This document shows positions 11,411 to 21,564 of a stretch of DNA of 64,000 bases, one piece after another. The stretch comes from Actinomucor elegans. Its lineage: Eukaryota; Mucoromycota; Mucoromycetes; Mucorales; Mucoraceae. Where the stretch lies: assembly GCA_026027325.1 (NCBI GenBank), contig JAMSLZ010000001.1:4931974-4995973 (forward strand), read 5' to 3'. The position numbers were made by a program, and so were the translations under genes. Position 1 is the first letter of the stretch. Each line of letters opens with the position of its first letter. The notes under the pieces were generated by a model. The model made no database searches. It was not told the origin of the DNA and was given only the letters and a program-made list of their open reading frames with translations.

Positions 11411-11681
11411 TTCTTTTTTATATTATTACTTTTTCAATTTTTTTTATTTTTTTATAATAGATATATTTAATCCCACTCATAATGTAATACCCAATTGTCT
11501 CTGATCTATTACATAATCATTGTGTCTTAAATAGGCTAGTTTACTGACTTAGTCAGGTCCTTGTAATAAGAATAATGAATATCAAATATGCATTTCACAT
11601 TTATAACTATCAATATATTTTCTATCATATTTTTAATAAATATAAAAATTCAATTTTTTGCATTTTTTATGTAAATTAAAA

Positions 11682-12563
11682 TTAATCCTTTAAAAACTTT
11701 TTCCATACGTTATACTCTCTATTTTTCTTACGCCATTGATATTCTTTTAAATACAATACTATATCTTTTTTATTTCTATTTCGTGGTATTATACTTTGCT
11801 TTAAGCCATTCCATGTGCCTTCAATTGTATTTGTATGCACACCTGTATTTGGATCTTTAAAATGCTTTGAATGATTTACAGTTAAATGTTTGTATCCTAT
11901 ATTTTTCAAGTTATTATACCCTTTCCATAAATCCGTATATATTGTTGTACCTTTTTTTACATATCTTTTTATAATTAAATCAATATTATCAACATTTCTT
12001 TCTTCAATGGGTAATAAAAACATTTTTTTGTTTTCATTTTTTATTTTATTTTTTAGCATACTTCTTTCGATACCACCAATTACCCAAGCACCTTCTACCT
12101 TATGCCCCTTATTATATTTTCTTTTTGCAATTTTACTTTCATCGATTTCTACAATTTTATTTCTACCTCCAATTTTAATATTTCTGTTACCTAACAATTG
12201 TTTATTTTTCAAGTATTTTCTGAATATTTTATTGTATGATGACACTGTATTTTTGCTAATTTGCAAACTTGATGCTATAAAGGAAGAAGGTGCTTTTCCA
12301 AGAAAAAGATATAATATGTGTAATTGAGTATTTAAAGGTAAAGTTAAATTATTAAAAATTGTTCCTTTCAATGGTGATATTGCTTTCCTACATTTATAAT
12401 ATCTACAAACATATAATTTTTTATTTAAGTTTAATTTAGTTTCATGTTCACATTTATTACACTTTATATGTTTATTAACGTAATCATTACTAATTAAATA
12501 TAATAGTGCTTCTTTTTCATCGTCGAATATTTTTTTTAAAGATTTATATGGTTCTATAAACAT
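11682..12563 (-). CDS. Merlin transposase (IS1595/ISXO2-like DD36E)
   Basis: I place the start at the ATG at 12561-12563 (MFIEPYKS, 293 aa), where the second Merlin copy also begins. The frame is open further upstream into the terminal repeat, with an ATG there (12,690), but that would lie inside the inverted repeat. A zinc ribbon (CNKC...CRYYKC) and a helix-turn-helix-like segment precede the catalytic core. Numbered from the start used here, the acids are D141 (EIDESK), D211 (IYTDLWKGY) and E248 (NTIEGTWNGLK), with 36 residues between the last two, as in Merlin/IS1016. No internal stop or frameshift is seen, so this is the better candidate for an active copy. Confidence 0.9.
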   Translation of the reverse strand: MFIEPYKSLKKIFDDEKEALLYLISNDYVNKHIKCNKCEHETKLNLNKKLYVCRYYKCRKAISPLKGTIFNNLTLPLNTQLHILYLFLGKAPSSFIASSLQISKNTVSSYNKIFRKYLKNKQLLGNRNIKIGGRNKIVEIDESKIAKRKYNKGHKVEGAWVIGGIERSMLKNKIKNENKKMFLLPIEERNVDNIDLIIKRYVKKGTTIYTDLWKGYNNLKNIGYKHLTVNHSKHFKDPNTGVHTNTIEGTWNGLKQSIIPRNRNKKDIVLYLKEYQWRKKNREYNVWKKFLKD

Positions 12564-13343
12564 CTGCAATTTTATTAAATCCTTTTTATTTTTAATTTTA
12601 ATTTGTAAAAAAAATTCAATTTTTTCATATAACAATAAAATTTGTGGTAGTAGGAGTTTCAATATGGACCTGAGAGTTCCTTTGGGATACATCCGTAAGA
12701 GAATACTGTACAGATAGAAAATCGTATAGATATCCTTATATATAGCTGCAGAAGTGTATAAAGCATTATTACCAAGAACCAGAATGTAAATGACTGTATT
12801 TGATTATGTTAAAATATCTTTATTTATATATCACTCTGAGCAAGAAGTAGACGCTAATTGATAAATACTATCTCTCACACCAAATATTACATTCAATACT
12901 ATTACCTTTGGATATATTGATCCCGACACTCCTCGCCGCTAATCTTGGTCCGCTCATTTGGTTATTATCCCTGGTCTTCTTTATACGCAGTCCAACCTTG
13001 TTCCTGGCAAATCGTAATATGAATTTAGAATCAAGTACCGATCGAGGAAAAGTATATAAGAGATGCGTTTTATCACCTTTGGACCAGGAATCAATTCTTG
13101 ATCTCTAATAAAAAACTATCCACAGTTTTAAAAGTATTTCTATCTTCCAAAATCTTTATCTACCACCTTTACAACAGACTGTATCGCTGTATAAGGTAAT
13201 CAATGATGCTTTAGTATGTATGTGCTACAGCTAGGGCGCACAGGCCTCTAGTCTGTCTGTACTTCAATTATGTGGCTATTTCACCACATCATCCTTAGAA
13301 CTATTAGCCAATAATCATTACAAGAAACACGCAGCATCATACT

Positions 13344-13707
13344 TGTTATATCGAATATAATAAAGACTGTAAAAATAACCAGACTGATAAAACGAATTGA
13401 TTTATTAAAGCATTAAAATGATGAGCTATTTATACAAAATTGAAGTTCGGATTTAACTTGATATTATAGACGATTGAGTTAGTCAAAGACTGTGCTCATG
13501 GAGTTAACAAGGATTTATAGTAATCCATTCTAGTACGACTTTATATTCGGTGATAGATAGTTTATGAAGGTTAGTTGCACTAAGCATTGATTTCCATATA
13601 TATCTCTTAACCGACGTTACAAAGCTGTCAAAGCACAAGCTGAGTATAAGCATTGTCGAACATTAACCTGATTGGTGACGGACACTGAACAAGTCATGTT
13701 TACAACA
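13344..13707 (-). repeat. Ty3-3 solo LTR (TSD ATACT)
   Basis: 364 bp, TGTTATATCG ... TTTACAACA as written on the plus strand. Target duplication ATACT at 13339-13343 and 13708-13712. A minus-strand TATA box (TATAAATAG) and an AATAAA lie inside. The homologous empty site is in the inverted copy near 27,008-27,013. Confidence 0.93.
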
Positions 13708-13959
13708 ATACTATCGAGTAGTATCGAGTGTATCTCAAGATAAGACCTGAATATCGAATAACGCGTGGGTTATACAATTACAACAATGCATGGTTGAAAG
13801 GCTTATTAGTGGCTGCTGGGATTGGACTCCGTTGTACGGCCATGCGTGCTGATAGATATTGAATGCTACACTATTAAGCTCTGATGAAATGTATATAAAG
13901 AAGACTTGATTTTGAATTGTGAATAAAGATTAGAATAACTTTTACTATCAGGATAGCTG

Positions 13960-14323
13960 TGTTATATCGAATATAATAAAGACTGTAAAAATAACCAGAC
14001 TGATAAAACGAATTGATTTATTAAAGCATTAAAATGATGAGCTATTTATACAAAATTGAAGTTCGGATTTAACTTGATATTATAGACGATTGAGTTAGTC
14101 CAAGACTGTGCTCATGGAGTTAACAAGGATTTATAGTAATCCATTCTAGTACGACTTTATATTCGGTGATAGATAGTTTATGAAGGTTAGTTGCACTAAG
14201 CATTGATTTCCATATATATCTCTTAACCGACGTTACAAAGCTGTCAAAGCACAAGCTGAGTATAAGCATTGTCGAACATTGACCTGATTGGTGACGGACA
14301 CTGAACAAGTCATGTTTACAACA
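13960..14323 (-). repeat. Ty3-3 solo LTR (TSD AGCTG)
   Basis: 364 bp, same family and orientation as the previous one. Target duplication AGCTG at 13955-13959 and 14324-14328. The matching uninterrupted sequence AATCAGCTATCC occurs at 26,760 and 4,266. Confidence 0.93.
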
Positions 14324-14395
14324 AGCTGATTCCATTTACTGTCTATTCTTTTATTATTGTATTTTAAATTATATCCTTCGTCTTTAGCACCGGAT

Positions 14396-15087
14396 ATAAC
14401 AGACAGGTTCTTAATCATATCAGCTTTCAATTCTGCCGCACCCCCATGTAAGCGGCCATATTGGCGAGGTAGGCCAGTAATGGAGATCTTCAAGATCTCG
14501 GAATCACTCGAAAGGGAAAAGAAGCCCCAAAATATCTTTTCGAACGATGGAAGTTTGAGGCCTTCAGTACAGAGCTTGTCGGCCATCACTGCTGATAAAA
14601 GGAATTCCGCAAATAAACGACGTCCATCGAGGCGAGGTTTCTCAGCCAAGCCCCAGAGGTGCTCATTCTTATTGCAAACAGCCGAAAACTCTTGAAAGAA
14701 GATCGTTTGGTTTTCGACATTCGTAATGTCAACAAAGACCGATTCCGGGATGGTGCCTTTCAGGAACGGGTTGGGTGTTGGGATCACAACAAGCCCAGAT
14801 GAGGAAGTGTGATTAGACTCTACAATGGTTGAAGGACATAGTAGCGAGGTTTTGTTAATGTCGGTGGTTCGACATACGTTAGCCCACGATCTCGGGGCTA
14901 TAGGTTTGTGTGTTATTCCAGAAGTTGCCTTAGAGGGCATATTGGAGTAAGTGAAAAAAGACAGTATAGCATTCAATCTATCAGCACGCATGGCCGTACA
15001 ACGGAGTCCAATCCCAGCAGCCACTAATAAGCCTTTCAACCATGCATTGTTGTAATTGTATAACCCACGCGTTATTCGATATTCAGG
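14396..15087 (-). pseudogene. Fragment of an unrecognised ORF, possibly non-LTR element ORF1
   Basis: An open frame runs on the minus strand from 15,108 into the neighbouring solo LTR. Only the part between the block X arms is likely original. It contains LFAEFLLSAVMADKLC and DSEILKISITGLPRQYG followed by a GGAAELKADMIKNL helix. The latter is weakly like an RRM of LINE ORF1 proteins, but I cannot confirm this. The N-terminal residues come from an element LTR and the C-terminal residues from the solo LTR, so the present protein is a chimera and probably not functional. Confidence 0.35.
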
Positions 15088-15734
15088 TCTGTGGTGAAAT
15101 AGCCACATAATTGAAGTACAGATAGACTAGAGGCCTGTGTGTTATATCGAATATAATAAAGACTGTAAAAATAACCAGACTGATAAAACGAATTGATTTA
15201 TTAAAGCATTAAAATGATGAGCTATTTATACAAAATTGAAGTTCGGATTTAACTTGATATTATAGACGATTGAGTTAGTCAAAGACTGTGCTCCTGGAGT
15301 TAACAAGGATTTATAGTAATCCATTCTAGTACGACTTTATATTCGGTGATAGATAGTTTATGAAGGTTAGTTGCACTAAGCATTGATTTCCATATATATC
15401 TCTTAACCGACGTTACAAAGCTGTCAAAGCACAAGCTGAGTATAAGCATTGTCGAACATTGACCTGATTGGTGACGGACACTGAACAAGTCATGTTTACA
15501 ACATTGCCCCCTTCTAGACAGTTGCTTATACTAAGAGTGTTTGCATGTTGTTACTAGGTGTAGTCTATAATGTGCATAAGTTAATAGGAAGTTACATACT
15601 TCGGTGCGTGTCCTTTCGCCTTGTAATGAACTGATCGTAGTTATTCCTCGATAAAAACCTTATGTAAAAAACCCGTAGGATAAAAGTGAAGGAAAAGAAG
15701 AATAACAAACAAGACTGTATAAAAAGTCTATGAT

Positions 15735-18700
15735 CTATTGTTGGTTTCTACTGCGTTTGTTCCGAGTAGCTATCTTACGTGTATTGACTGTCATAGGAGC
15801 CTTACGTTTCTTGGAAGAGGATTGCTTATGATCAGCATTGCGACGTCCCCAATATATTTCAATTGGTTTCTTTGAATCAAAGTGTGATGGAGGTTCCCAT
15901 GTATCATCTTCATCGTTTGGATATCCTTTCCATTTGACTCTGTATAAATAATTACCAGGTGAACCCGAATGATCAATGACTGCTTGTATTTCAAAGTGAT
16001 CTTCTTTAAGCTTTTGATATTCTTCAGTAGATATATTATCTGAGGAGATGAATATAATATGCGATGTAGGTACATCTCTAGACAAGAGAGTACCCGCTTT
16101 ATCTTTCAAGATATAGCTACCGTTCTTTGTGATTCCATGTATATAAAATGGACCGAGATTACGCGCATCTAATTTGCTTAATCGTGTTACATTCTTAATC
16201 ATAACTTTACTTCCAACAGGAAACTGCTTAGTTACAATCCTATGCGTTTTTACGAATCTGTCGTGATCACGTTCTTGCGTATCTCTTATGCGTTTAGACA
16301 ATGCTGGTATAACGACTTCATTGACAAATTTGAATTTTTCATCAATCATTTTCGTGTCAGTTTCTTCTAGTTGCAATACAGGTTTAGTATTTGAGTAGTC
16401 TTCAAAGCCATTTGGTTGTCTATTGAATAACACTGTATAAGGACGAGACTTATGTAACCGTGCGTATTTACAATTCATAGCGTATTGACAATAATTCAAA
16501 TAATAATCCCAGTCGGCGCCTTTACCGCGTAATTCCTTAACAATTGTACGTTTTGCCAAACCGACATATGCTTCGTTTACCGAGTTACCCGTAGGAGAGT
16601 ATGGTAATGAAAGTCTTCGATCAATGCCACTCATCTCAATCATTTTTGCTACAATATCAGCTGTGAACTCTGCACCATTATCCGAATTCAAGATCTTTGG
16701 AAAGCCAAATAACGAGAATATAGATAAAAGTTCGGCAGCGATAGTCGTACTATGTTTATCAGGTAGTGCTCTAAGAACAGTAAACCTTGAATAATAGTCT
16801 ACCATGACTAACATAAAGTTATTGCCGCGGGAAGAGGTGACATCAAACGTACCTAAATCCATACACCAATGATCAAGTGGTTGATCAGGCAATACAGATT
16901 TTGGTGGGTGATAACCAACTTTGGATATGTTGAACCTATTGCATTCAGTACATTCGCCCAAGATTCGTTGAATATCTTTTCGCATGTTTGTCCAGTGAAT
17001 ACCATCATGGTGTAATTGGTTCTCGATGCTTTGTAAACCATAATGTCCTAAAAGGTGTGCTTTAAATACGAGATTATCACGTTCATTTTTAGGTGGTGTA
17101 ATATAATCAGCAAACTTTAATGTTCGAAGAATCAGGTCTTCATCGTCATTAGAAGTTTGTTGTGGAGATATAGTAGCGCAAGTATCATTACTCTGATCAG
17201 TAAGTAATATTGGTACTGTTGAAGAAGAAGCTAAGAGAGAAGTATTATTTTTATAAATACTAGGGCGTGACTGTTGAGCAAATTGCTTTTTGCTTTTAGC
17301 CATAGATCCCTTTTCACCATCTTTCAAGCTTTTCTTTTTGTTTGAAATGCTACCAACATCACCAAGCGCGACTATATCGAGACAACTACCCCCCTCCAGA
17401 ACATTAATCGGTTGATCCTCGTCCGTATAAAGGCGTGAGAGAGCGTCAGGAATAAGATTTTTGAATCCAGGCAGGTGAACTGTATTGAACGTATAGCCAA
17501 AAATACCCTCATACCAACCAGCCATTAAAGCATTAGGTACTTCTTGAGTCTGCAAGTAAATGAGACTTTTATGATCAGTATGCAACGTAAAGGGAATGAG
17601 ATACAGCCACTTGTGGAATTTCGCAAATGCATAAACGACAGCTAACAATTCACGTTTGGTAGTGCTATAGTTGCGTTCGGAAACACTAAGCTTTCGAGAA
17701 GCCAAGGCAACAAACTTAACTTCATTATCGATAATTTGATACAGCATAGCACCAATACCAGACACACTTGCATCTGTTGCAACATGAAATCGTTGACCGA
17801 TAACTGGAGGCGAGATAACAGGAGCATTGGCCAGAGCGTATTTAAGAGCTGCAAAAGCTTGTTCATGTTTGTTTGACCAGACTTTAGTAATATCTTTTAC
17901 GTTACGTAGGTCATCTAAATCAGCAGCGAGTTTAGCAAAGAAAGGAATGGATGAACGGAAGAAGTTCATAAACCCGAGAAACTGTTGGATATGACGTCCA
18001 GTAGTCATTTTAGGCCAGCTTTCTAAGCTTGCTACTTTGCGAGGATCAGGGATCAGTTTACCTTTTATCAACGACCAACCCAATATGTGTATGCTCTGTT
18101 GAGCGAATACGATCTTATCAGGATTCAGTACGAGATTAGCACTAGTAAGACGTTTGATCACTTCAGCAACGCAATCTGCATGATATGATAGCGGAGGAAA
18201 TGTAGAAACAACGATGTCATCTACATACACGTTGACGTAAGGAAGATCTTCAAAGAGTGTTGTCAAATTGCGTTGGACGACCGATCCAACGAAACTTATG
18301 CCATAGCACGCTTTGATAAAGCGCATCTGCCGATTGGTATAGGGACAAGTAAAGGACAGTTTCTCGCGATCTTCATCAGCAACTTTAAAACTTGTAAAGC
18401 AAGCATGAATGTCCAATATAGTGTGGATTGGAGCAGAGCCAATACGTTGATGTATTTCTGAGATGAGAGGTAGTTGTTGTCTATCATTTACAATCAGCAA
18501 TTGGTTAACTAGACGAACATCACAAACCACTCTAGGTTTAGCATACGTGTAATTACCGAATGAGTCCTTCTTTTTGACGCAAAGGATTGGACTATTCCAC
18601 GATGTATGAGAAGGAGCTCTTTCAATGACACCTTCCTGTAACCATGTTTCTATTTGGTCAAGGACCGCAGAACGATATGCTTCAGGCAATGCGTATTGTT

Positions 18701-18899
18701 TTCTGTAAGCAACACTTCCAGGCTTCGTTTTGAGATGAATAATAGCACCCGGTAAATTGCAGTATGTACTTTTCATATCAATAGAAGAATTGACCTGTAA
18801 CAACTTGTTTATTTTATCAAGTAAAGGCTTTCGCTCAGTAATCGTTCCGTATGGATTATCATTTGGTTTGACCTGATCAGGATCAATTGGGTCTGGGAG
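15735..18899 (-). CDS. Ty3-3 Pol: RT, RNase H, integrase, chromodomain
   Basis: The frame is open from just after a TGA at 18900-18902 and is the same frame as the protease piece upstream. Numbering from a TTG at 18803 gives 1,022 aa: RT YVDD at 193-196, RNase H TDAS with D344, integrase HHCC region about 582-621, and core triad D649, D708, E744. A chromodomain at about 936-988 (VIDHSGS...YRVKWKGYPND..DTWEP) is followed by a basic tail. No ATG stands at a sensible place, so expression would need readthrough of the TGA. The catalytic residues survive. Either the stop is a recent nonsense mutation or it is suppressed; I favour mutation because Ty3-1 and Ty3-2 read straight through here. Confidence 0.88.
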   Translation of the reverse strand, partial: LPDPIDPDQVKPNDNPYGTITERKPLLDKINKLLQVNSSIDMKSTYCNLPGAIIHLKTKPGSVAYRKQYALPEAYRSAVLDQIETWLQEGVIERAPSHTSWNSPILCVKKKDSFGNYTYAKPRVVCDVRLVNQLLIVNDRQQLPLISEIHQRIGSAPIHTILDIHACFTSFKVADEDREKLSFTCPYTNRQMRFIKACYGISFVGSVVQRNLTTLFEDLPYVNVYVDDIVVSTFPPLSYHADCVAEVIKRLTSANLVLNPDKIVFAQQSIHILGWSLIKGKLIPDPRKVASLESWPKMTTGRHIQQFLGFMNFFRSSIPFFAKLAADLDDLRNVKDITKVWSNKHEQAFAALKYALANAPVISPPVIGQRFHVATDASVSGIGAMLYQIIDNEVKFVALASRKLSVSERNYSTTKRELLAVVYAFAKFHKWLYLIPFTLHTDHKSLIYLQTQEVPNALMAGWYEGIFGYTFNTVHLPGFKNLIPDALSRLYTDEDQPINVLEGGSCLDIVALGDVGSISNKKKSLKDGEKGSMAKSKKQFAQQSRPSIYKNNTSLLASSSTVPILLTDQSNDTCATISPQQTSNDDEDLILRTLKFADYITPPKNERDNLVFKAHLLGHYGLQSIENQLHHDGIHWTNMRKDIQRILGECTECNRFNISKVGYHPPKSVLPDQPLDHWCMDLGTFDVTSSRGNNFMLVMVDYYSRFTVLRALPDKHSTTIAAELLSIFSLFGFPKILNSDNGAEFTADIVAKMIEMSGIDRRLSLPYSPTGNSVNEAYVGLAKRTIVKELRGKGADWDYYLNYCQYAMNCKYARLHKSRPYTVLFNRQPNGFEDYSNTKPVLQLEETDTKMIDEKFKFVNEVVIPALSKRIRDTQERDHDRFVKTHRIVTKQFPVGSKVMIKNVTRLSKLDARNLGPFYIHGITKNGSYILKDKAGTLLSRDVPTSHIIFISSDNISTEEYQKLKEDHFEIQAVIDHSGSPGNYLYRVKWKGYPNDEDDTWEPPSHFDSKKPIEIYWGRRNADHKQSSSKKRKAPMTVNTRKIATRNKRSRNQQ

Positions 18900-19277
18900 T
18901 CAATGGCCAATTTGTTCAAAGTGTGAACTAACAAGACCAGTGATACCAATGTTCAATTGAGGTAAGATGTCAAGACCAAAGCAAATAGGAACATCTTCAT
19001 GAGTAAAGAAAGGAAAAACTTCAAAAGTATGGTAAAAAGATTTTTTATTATAGAATACTTTTAGAGTGCAAGACCCTATTCTACTGATCGCATTATTGAC
19101 GTGGCCAAGCTGGATTGTGCCTTCTTGCTTCACCAAAGGAATAGGTGGAACAAGTGAGTTAAAAAACTCTGGCGTAACCATAGAAAAGCTCGAACCCGAA
19201 TCGATCAAACTGTAGGTAGTAATATTCTCTATAATAGCCGGTACAAAGAGAGAATTAGAAACCTGTCTTGGTGGCAA
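18900..19277 (-). CDS. Ty3-3 protease piece
   Basis: Aspartic protease region with IDSGSSFSMV near the N-terminus and FGLDILPQLNIGITG towards the C-terminus, matching the protease regions of Ty3-1 and Ty3-2. It overlaps the end of gag by 49 nt in the -1 frame and is separated from RT by one in-frame TGA (18900-18902). I see no X XXY YYZ slippery heptamer in the gag frame at the overlap, so a one-base indel is the simpler reading. Confidence 0.8.
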   Translation of the reverse strand: MPPRQVSNSLFVPAIIENITTYSLIDSGSSFSMVTPEFFNSLVPPIPLVKQEGTIQLGHVNNAISRIGSCTLKVFYNKKSFYHTFEVFPFFTHEDVPICFGLDILPQLNIGITGLVSSHFEQIGH

Positions 19278-20836
19278 TGAAAATCTTTGTGATACTTACA
19301 AGCTTGTGCCTGCGCGGCGACCAGAAGCGATTCTTCATCTGAAATATCCATATCATTGATGCGTTGTGTGGCAACAGCCACAGCAGAAGAAGAAGAAGCA
19401 TTGGTTGATCCAGCAGAAGAAGCAACAGAAGTATTAGTCTCGACGGTAGTGGAAACCGGAGCACGAGGAGCAGCAGAAGAAGTAGTAGTAGTAGTGCGAG
19501 AGGCAGAAGAGGAAAAACGTTCGGGCGACGTGGACATAGCTCTCATTACCAGATTACTGGCAGATTTACCAACACCATTCACTGCAGCAGATGAATCACA
19601 GCGATGTGATGGGTTCCAATTCTTAGCGCCACAACGACGGCAGTCACCAGGACCAGGCTTGGGTACACCTCCCAGTTTAGCAGCGCGACAAGAGTCCGTG
19701 CTATGCGTAGTCGATCGGTGGAAAGAACAGAACAAACCTTTCTTTTCTCTTGTACTAGACGAAGAAGAAGGTTTTGATGCGTACTTCGAGGCAGCAGCAC
19801 CATTAGGAAACGATGACGACGATGGTTCATCAGAAACCTTTGACTTTTTCGTGCCAAGAGATTCCCTTTGATCGTCACCAGTACGCTTGTTAGCACGCAT
19901 AGAAGCCAAACGACTGTCCAAGTTACGAGCCACAGCGCAAACATACTCGAGATTCTGCGTCTGAGTTTCAGTTCCCATATTCATAGTATATGCCATACGT
20001 TCTTGGAATGAGTCAGGCAATCCACGCAAGAAGGTAGATATTAACAAGAACGAATCATTCAAGTCAGCACGACGACGTAACGCGTTAAAGCGGTCAATAT
20101 ACTGTTCAATTGTCTCGGTTGACCGTTTAGTAACGGCCATGAGCTCGTTAGCAGCAGTAGAGCGATCTACATTTGCATTCACACCAAACTTCTTCAAGAA
20201 GGCATCTTTCACAATGGACCAAGTAGCAGCAACACCAGGCACAAAGAAGGTTTCTTTTAAGAATGTTTGATGATCCTCGTTTAAGCAACAGTACTTGAGT
20301 AGGCGAGCACCATTGACGTCCAAGTCAAGACCATGACACTCTACAACGACTTCGAAGCGAGAAAGACAAGTACGCAAGTCAGTGAAGATGGTAGACTTGT
20401 TGTCAGAAACCATACCAACCCATTGGATAATAGGTAAGTCATTGGGCACAAACTCAGTACGTAACATAGTACTCTTAGTAGGACCCAGAGAAGCAGAAGC
20501 AGGACTAGCAGCAGAGCTACCAAGGGATTCTTCCATAGCCAGAAGAGATTCCTTGAATAACGTCAAATCCTTTTGTCGAAGAGCAAGATCACCACGAAGT
20601 TTCTTGGCAGCTTCTTCAGAGAGAACACCAGGAGTCACCAACTGGATAGTCATCTTGGCGATTTGAGCAGAGGCTTGACGGATAGCGTCCTTGATCACCT
20701 CAACGGAGTCAGATACGGATAAACCGTCATCACAGTTGTTCATCTCTACGTCTTGATCAGCAGAGGATTCAACAGCAACAGGAGGATTAATGACAGCGTC
20801 ATTAGAACCAGAAACAGTGGAGATAGGAGCAGACAT
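19229..20836 (-). CDS. Ty3-3 Gag
   Basis: 535 aa. The conserved Gag region is about 135-310. Two zinc motifs follow: C370-x2-H-x4-H-x4-C383 and C399-x2-C-x8-H-x-C413. This CHHC plus CCHC pair is also in Ty3-1 and Ty3-2, which marks the three as one clade. The last residues (after CKYHKDFHCHQDR) appear to be out-of-frame sequence, since the protease homology continues in the -1 frame. Start ATG 20836 follows the 5' LTR by 54 bp. Confidence 0.88.
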   Translation of the reverse strand: MSAPISTVSGSNDAVINPPVAVESSADQDVEMNNCDDGLSVSDSVEVIKDAIRQASAQIAKMTIQLVTPGVLSEEAAKKLRGDLALRQKDLTLFKESLLAMEESLGSSAASPASASLGPTKSTMLRTEFVPNDLPIIQWVGMVSDNKSTIFTDLRTCLSRFEVVVECHGLDLDVNGARLLKYCCLNEDHQTFLKETFFVPGVAATWSIVKDAFLKKFGVNANVDRSTAANELMAVTKRSTETIEQYIDRFNALRRRADLNDSFLLISTFLRGLPDSFQERMAYTMNMGTETQTQNLEYVCAVARNLDSRLASMRANKRTGDDQRESLGTKKSKVSDEPSSSSFPNGAAASKYASKPSSSSSTREKKGLFCSFHRSTTHSTDSCRAAKLGGVPKPGPGDCRRCGAKNWNPSHRCDSSAAVNGVGKSASNLVMRAMSTSPERFSSSASRTTTTTSSAAPRAPVSTTVETNTSVASSAGSTNASSSSAVAVATQRINDMDISDEESLLVAAQAQACKYHKDFHCHQDRFLILSLYRLL

Positions 20837-21254
20837 ATTGAATAGTAAGTGTATAATAAACCAAAAAGTAGCAGATAAGGTTAAAAAAAATGTTATATCG
20901 AATATAATAAAGACTGTAAAAATAACCAGACTGATAAAACGAATTGATTTATTAAAGCATTAAAATGATGAGCTATTTATACAAAATTGAAGTTCGGATT
21001 TAACTTGATATTATAGACGATTGAGTTAGTCAAAGACTGTGCTCCTGGAGTTAACAAGGATTTATAGTAATCCATTCTAGTACGACTTTATATTCGGTGA
21101 TAGATAGTTTATGAAGGTTAGTTGCACTAAGCATTGATTTCCATATATATCTCTTAACCGACGTTACAAAGCTGTCAAAGCACAAGCTGAGTATAAGCAT
21201 TGTCGAACATTGACCTGATTGGTGACGGACACTGAACAAGTCATGTTTACAACA

Positions 21255-21564
21255 CAATTGACAGAGTTCTCAATGGTAATTCATTGTTTTAGGCTGTTGA
21301 ATCCTTTGAACTAATCAGCTTTTCATATTACTCAGCCTTCCAGATTATTCAGATATCGAATACATTTTAATGGATCCTTATGATTTCTAATCAAGCTAAT
21401 TCCTTTCCAAGTCAGTCATACCTGTCAGTAAGCTTACTTTCCAGAAAGCTCTTTGGACATTAGTAAGGATTACTAATGGATAAATGGTAAAGTACGCTTA
21501 TAAAACAGTTAAATAGCTCAAATCATTCAATCACTTTTCTTTATAATATATTTACTTTATAGCT
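21255..21564. other. Upstream region of the 325-aa gene
   Basis: Unique-looking spacer between Ty3-3 and the gene start. A TATA-like TATAATATA lies at 21542-21550, too close to the ATG for a standard promoter. No repeat family seen elsewhere in the window is recognised here. Confidence 0.5.

Larger units (their letters stand above)
10612..12694 (-). mobile_element. Merlin DNA transposon, copy 1
   Basis: 2,083 bp. Left end GGGTGATTACCAAAC; the right end read inward on the minus strand is GGATGTATCCCAAAG. These form an imperfect inverted repeat of about 25 bp (18 matches) ending in CTCAG. An 8-bp target duplication, GTAAGAGA, lies at 10604-10611 and 12695-12702. Eight-to-nine-bp duplications and GG ends are typical of the Merlin/IS1016 superfamily. 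It holds a DD36E transposase and a small second ORF, both on the minus strand. Confidence 0.92.
10578..13176 (-). repeat. Ty3-2 solo LTR, split by Merlin
   Basis: Pieces 10578-10611 and 12695-13176 together form a Ty3-2 LTR (TGTTGTAAACGC ... TTTACAACA). The 5-bp target duplication GACTG is at 10573-10577 and 13177-13181, inside the 5' LTR of Ty3-1. The LTR has diverged from the two full-length Ty3-2 elements (for example GATCGAGGAAAAG and GGACCAGGAATC variants), so this insertion is older than they are. Confidence 0.92.
4669..13288 (-). mobile_element. Ty3-1: full chromodomain Ty3 retrotransposon with nested insertions
   Basis: The 3' LTR is 4669-4970 and the 5' LTR is 10383-10577 plus 13182-13288, 302 bp each once the insert is removed. 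On the minus strand the LTR begins TGTGGTGAAAT and ends TTTTACCGCA. Target duplication TCATC is at 4664-4668 and 13289-13293. A polypurine tract (plus strand TGCTCCCCCACTAG, 4971-4984) abuts the 3' LTR. The leader between 5' LTR and ATG is only 25 bp. A minus-strand TATA box, GTATAAATAC, lies in the LTR (4775-4784). The 5' LTR is split by a Ty3-2 solo LTR that itself holds a Merlin element. Confidence 0.95.
13289..15139. repeat. Block X: patchwork duplicated region with solo LTRs
   Basis: Pieces 13289-13343, 13708-13959 and 14324-14395 are the inverted equivalent of 26,693-27,065, which lacks the solo LTRs. About 14,986-15,089 is a further inverted copy of about 13,748-13,855, so the block is partly palindromic. 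15090-15139 is the first 50 bp of a Ty3-1 LTR in plus orientation (TGTGGTGAAATAG ... GGCCTGTG), cut off where Ty3-3 begins. Confidence 0.8.
15140..21254 (-). mobile_element. Ty3-3: decayed chromodomain Ty3 retrotransposon
   Basis: 3' LTR 15140-15503 and 5' LTR 20891-21254, 364 bp each. They share the variant GTGCTCCTGGAG, whereas solo copies read GTGCTCATGGAG, so they belong to one insertion. A polypurine tract (plus strand TTGCCCCCTTCTAG) abuts the 3' LTR. Flanks do not match (CTGTG on the left, CAATT on the right), so there is no target duplication. Coding is broken into three pieces. Confidence 0.9.

Noticed and set aside
18900..19277. Programmed frameshift and stop suppression in Ty3-3
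   Set aside because: No slippery heptamer in the gag frame at the overlap, the TGA context is not a known readthrough signal, and two related elements are uninterrupted. Mutation is simpler.
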